Of a stretch of 64,000 nucleotides of DNA, positions 63,738-64,000 are shown in pieces. The notes under the pieces were generated by a model. The model ran no database searches and was not told the DNA's origin. It worked only from the letters and a program-made list of their open reading frames with translations. The position numbers and the translations under genes were made by a program. The DNA comes from Mucilaginibacter gossypii (GTDB lineage Bacteria; Bacteroidota; Bacteroidia; Sphingobacteriales; Sphingobacteriaceae). Positions within the stretch are counted from its first letter, which is position 1, and every line of letters starts with the position of its first letter. The stretch spans positions 152,664 to 216,663 of the forward strand of contig NZ_FNCG01000013.1 in assembly GCF_900100945.1 (NCBI RefSeq), read 5' to 3'.

Positions 63738-64000
63738 ATGGACAAGAAAAAGTCAAGCCGCCGTGTTTACGATGCGGATTTTAGGTCGGATGTATTGAAG
63801 ATGGTTTTTAGTGGTCGTTCGGTTGTGGACGTGGCCGCTTCGTTGGGGATCAGGGAGAATTTGATCCACAAATGGAAAAGCCGTTATAAAGAAACAACGG
63901 GATCATCGGCGCTGAAATCGCCAGGGTCAGAAACGCCGATTGTATCGGTAGAAGAATATGAACGAATGAAGGTACGTCTGCGAGAAGTGGAGCAGGAAAG
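63738..64000 (+). mobile_element. IS3-family transposase OrfA, start only
   Basis: The frame opens with MDKKKSSRRVYDADFRSDVL, followed by a helix-turn-helix (SVVDVAASLGIRENLIHKWK) and ends open with EEYERMKVRLREVEQE, the beginning of the leucine-zipper region, as in IS3/IS911 OrfA. The window ends before the OrfA stop, the frameshift window and OrfB. The left terminal inverted repeat must lie between about 63660 and 63737 but cannot be fixed without the right end. It would move the element by a copy-out circle mechanism. Confidence 0.88.

Overview
The window looks like a chromosomal segment of a soil or plant-associated Bacteroidota, most likely family Sphingobacteriaceae and near Mucilaginibacter. 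The evidence is a SusC/SusD pair, several hybrid two-component regulators, type IX secretion sorting, very many exported glycoside hydrolases, Bacteroidota-type promoters (TTG, about 20 bases, TAnnTTTG) and almost no Shine-Dalgarno sites. The genus is inferred from gene flavour only.

Bases 1-12042 (minus strand) are a polysaccharide utilisation locus: SusC, SusD, a DUF3823 lipoprotein, a terminator-like hairpin, then GH2, GH127-type beta-L-arabinofuranosidase, a five-bladed propeller hydrolase and an Asp-box sialidase-like gene cut by the left edge. Its presumed regulator, a one-protein hybrid sensor with an AraC output, diverges at about 12237. Bases 16532-25244 hold a beta-helix lipoprotein and a 2389-residue T9SS-exported alginate-lyase-fold protein with two CBM3 modules. 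Bases 25817-36981 form a second carbohydrate cluster: GH28-like, GH97, a LacI regulator, a second hybrid regulator, an ECF sigma factor and GH43. GH127, GH28, GH43, GH2 and GH97 together suggest an arabinose-rich pectic or arabinogalactan substrate, but that is inference.

Bases 37229-42422 carry household genes: a YncE-like propeller/phosphoesterase, an acyl-CoA dehydrogenase and a PfkB sugar kinase. Two matching tRNA-Asn(GTT) genes follow, about 7.1 kb apart, each with its own promoter and terminator. Between them lie an acyltransferase, a DUF1080 lipoprotein and a third propeller sensor kinase, which ends in two receiver domains and has no DNA-binding output.

Immediately after the second tRNA-Asn is the most striking gene, a 1420-residue AT-rich protein with an N-terminal DUF4062-like domain, a NACHT-type NTPase and a long helical C-terminus. 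It fits a single-gene bacterial NLR-like (STAND) anti-phage sensor. The rest (54622-64000) holds a hot-dog thioesterase, DoxX, an alpha/beta hydrolase, a GH92 mannosidase, a Tat-exported Gfo/Idh/MocA oxidoreductase, DUF4342, a dienelactone hydrolase, DUF1684 and the start of an IS3-family element at the right edge. Several non-coding inverted-repeat elements are scattered through the intergenic spaces.
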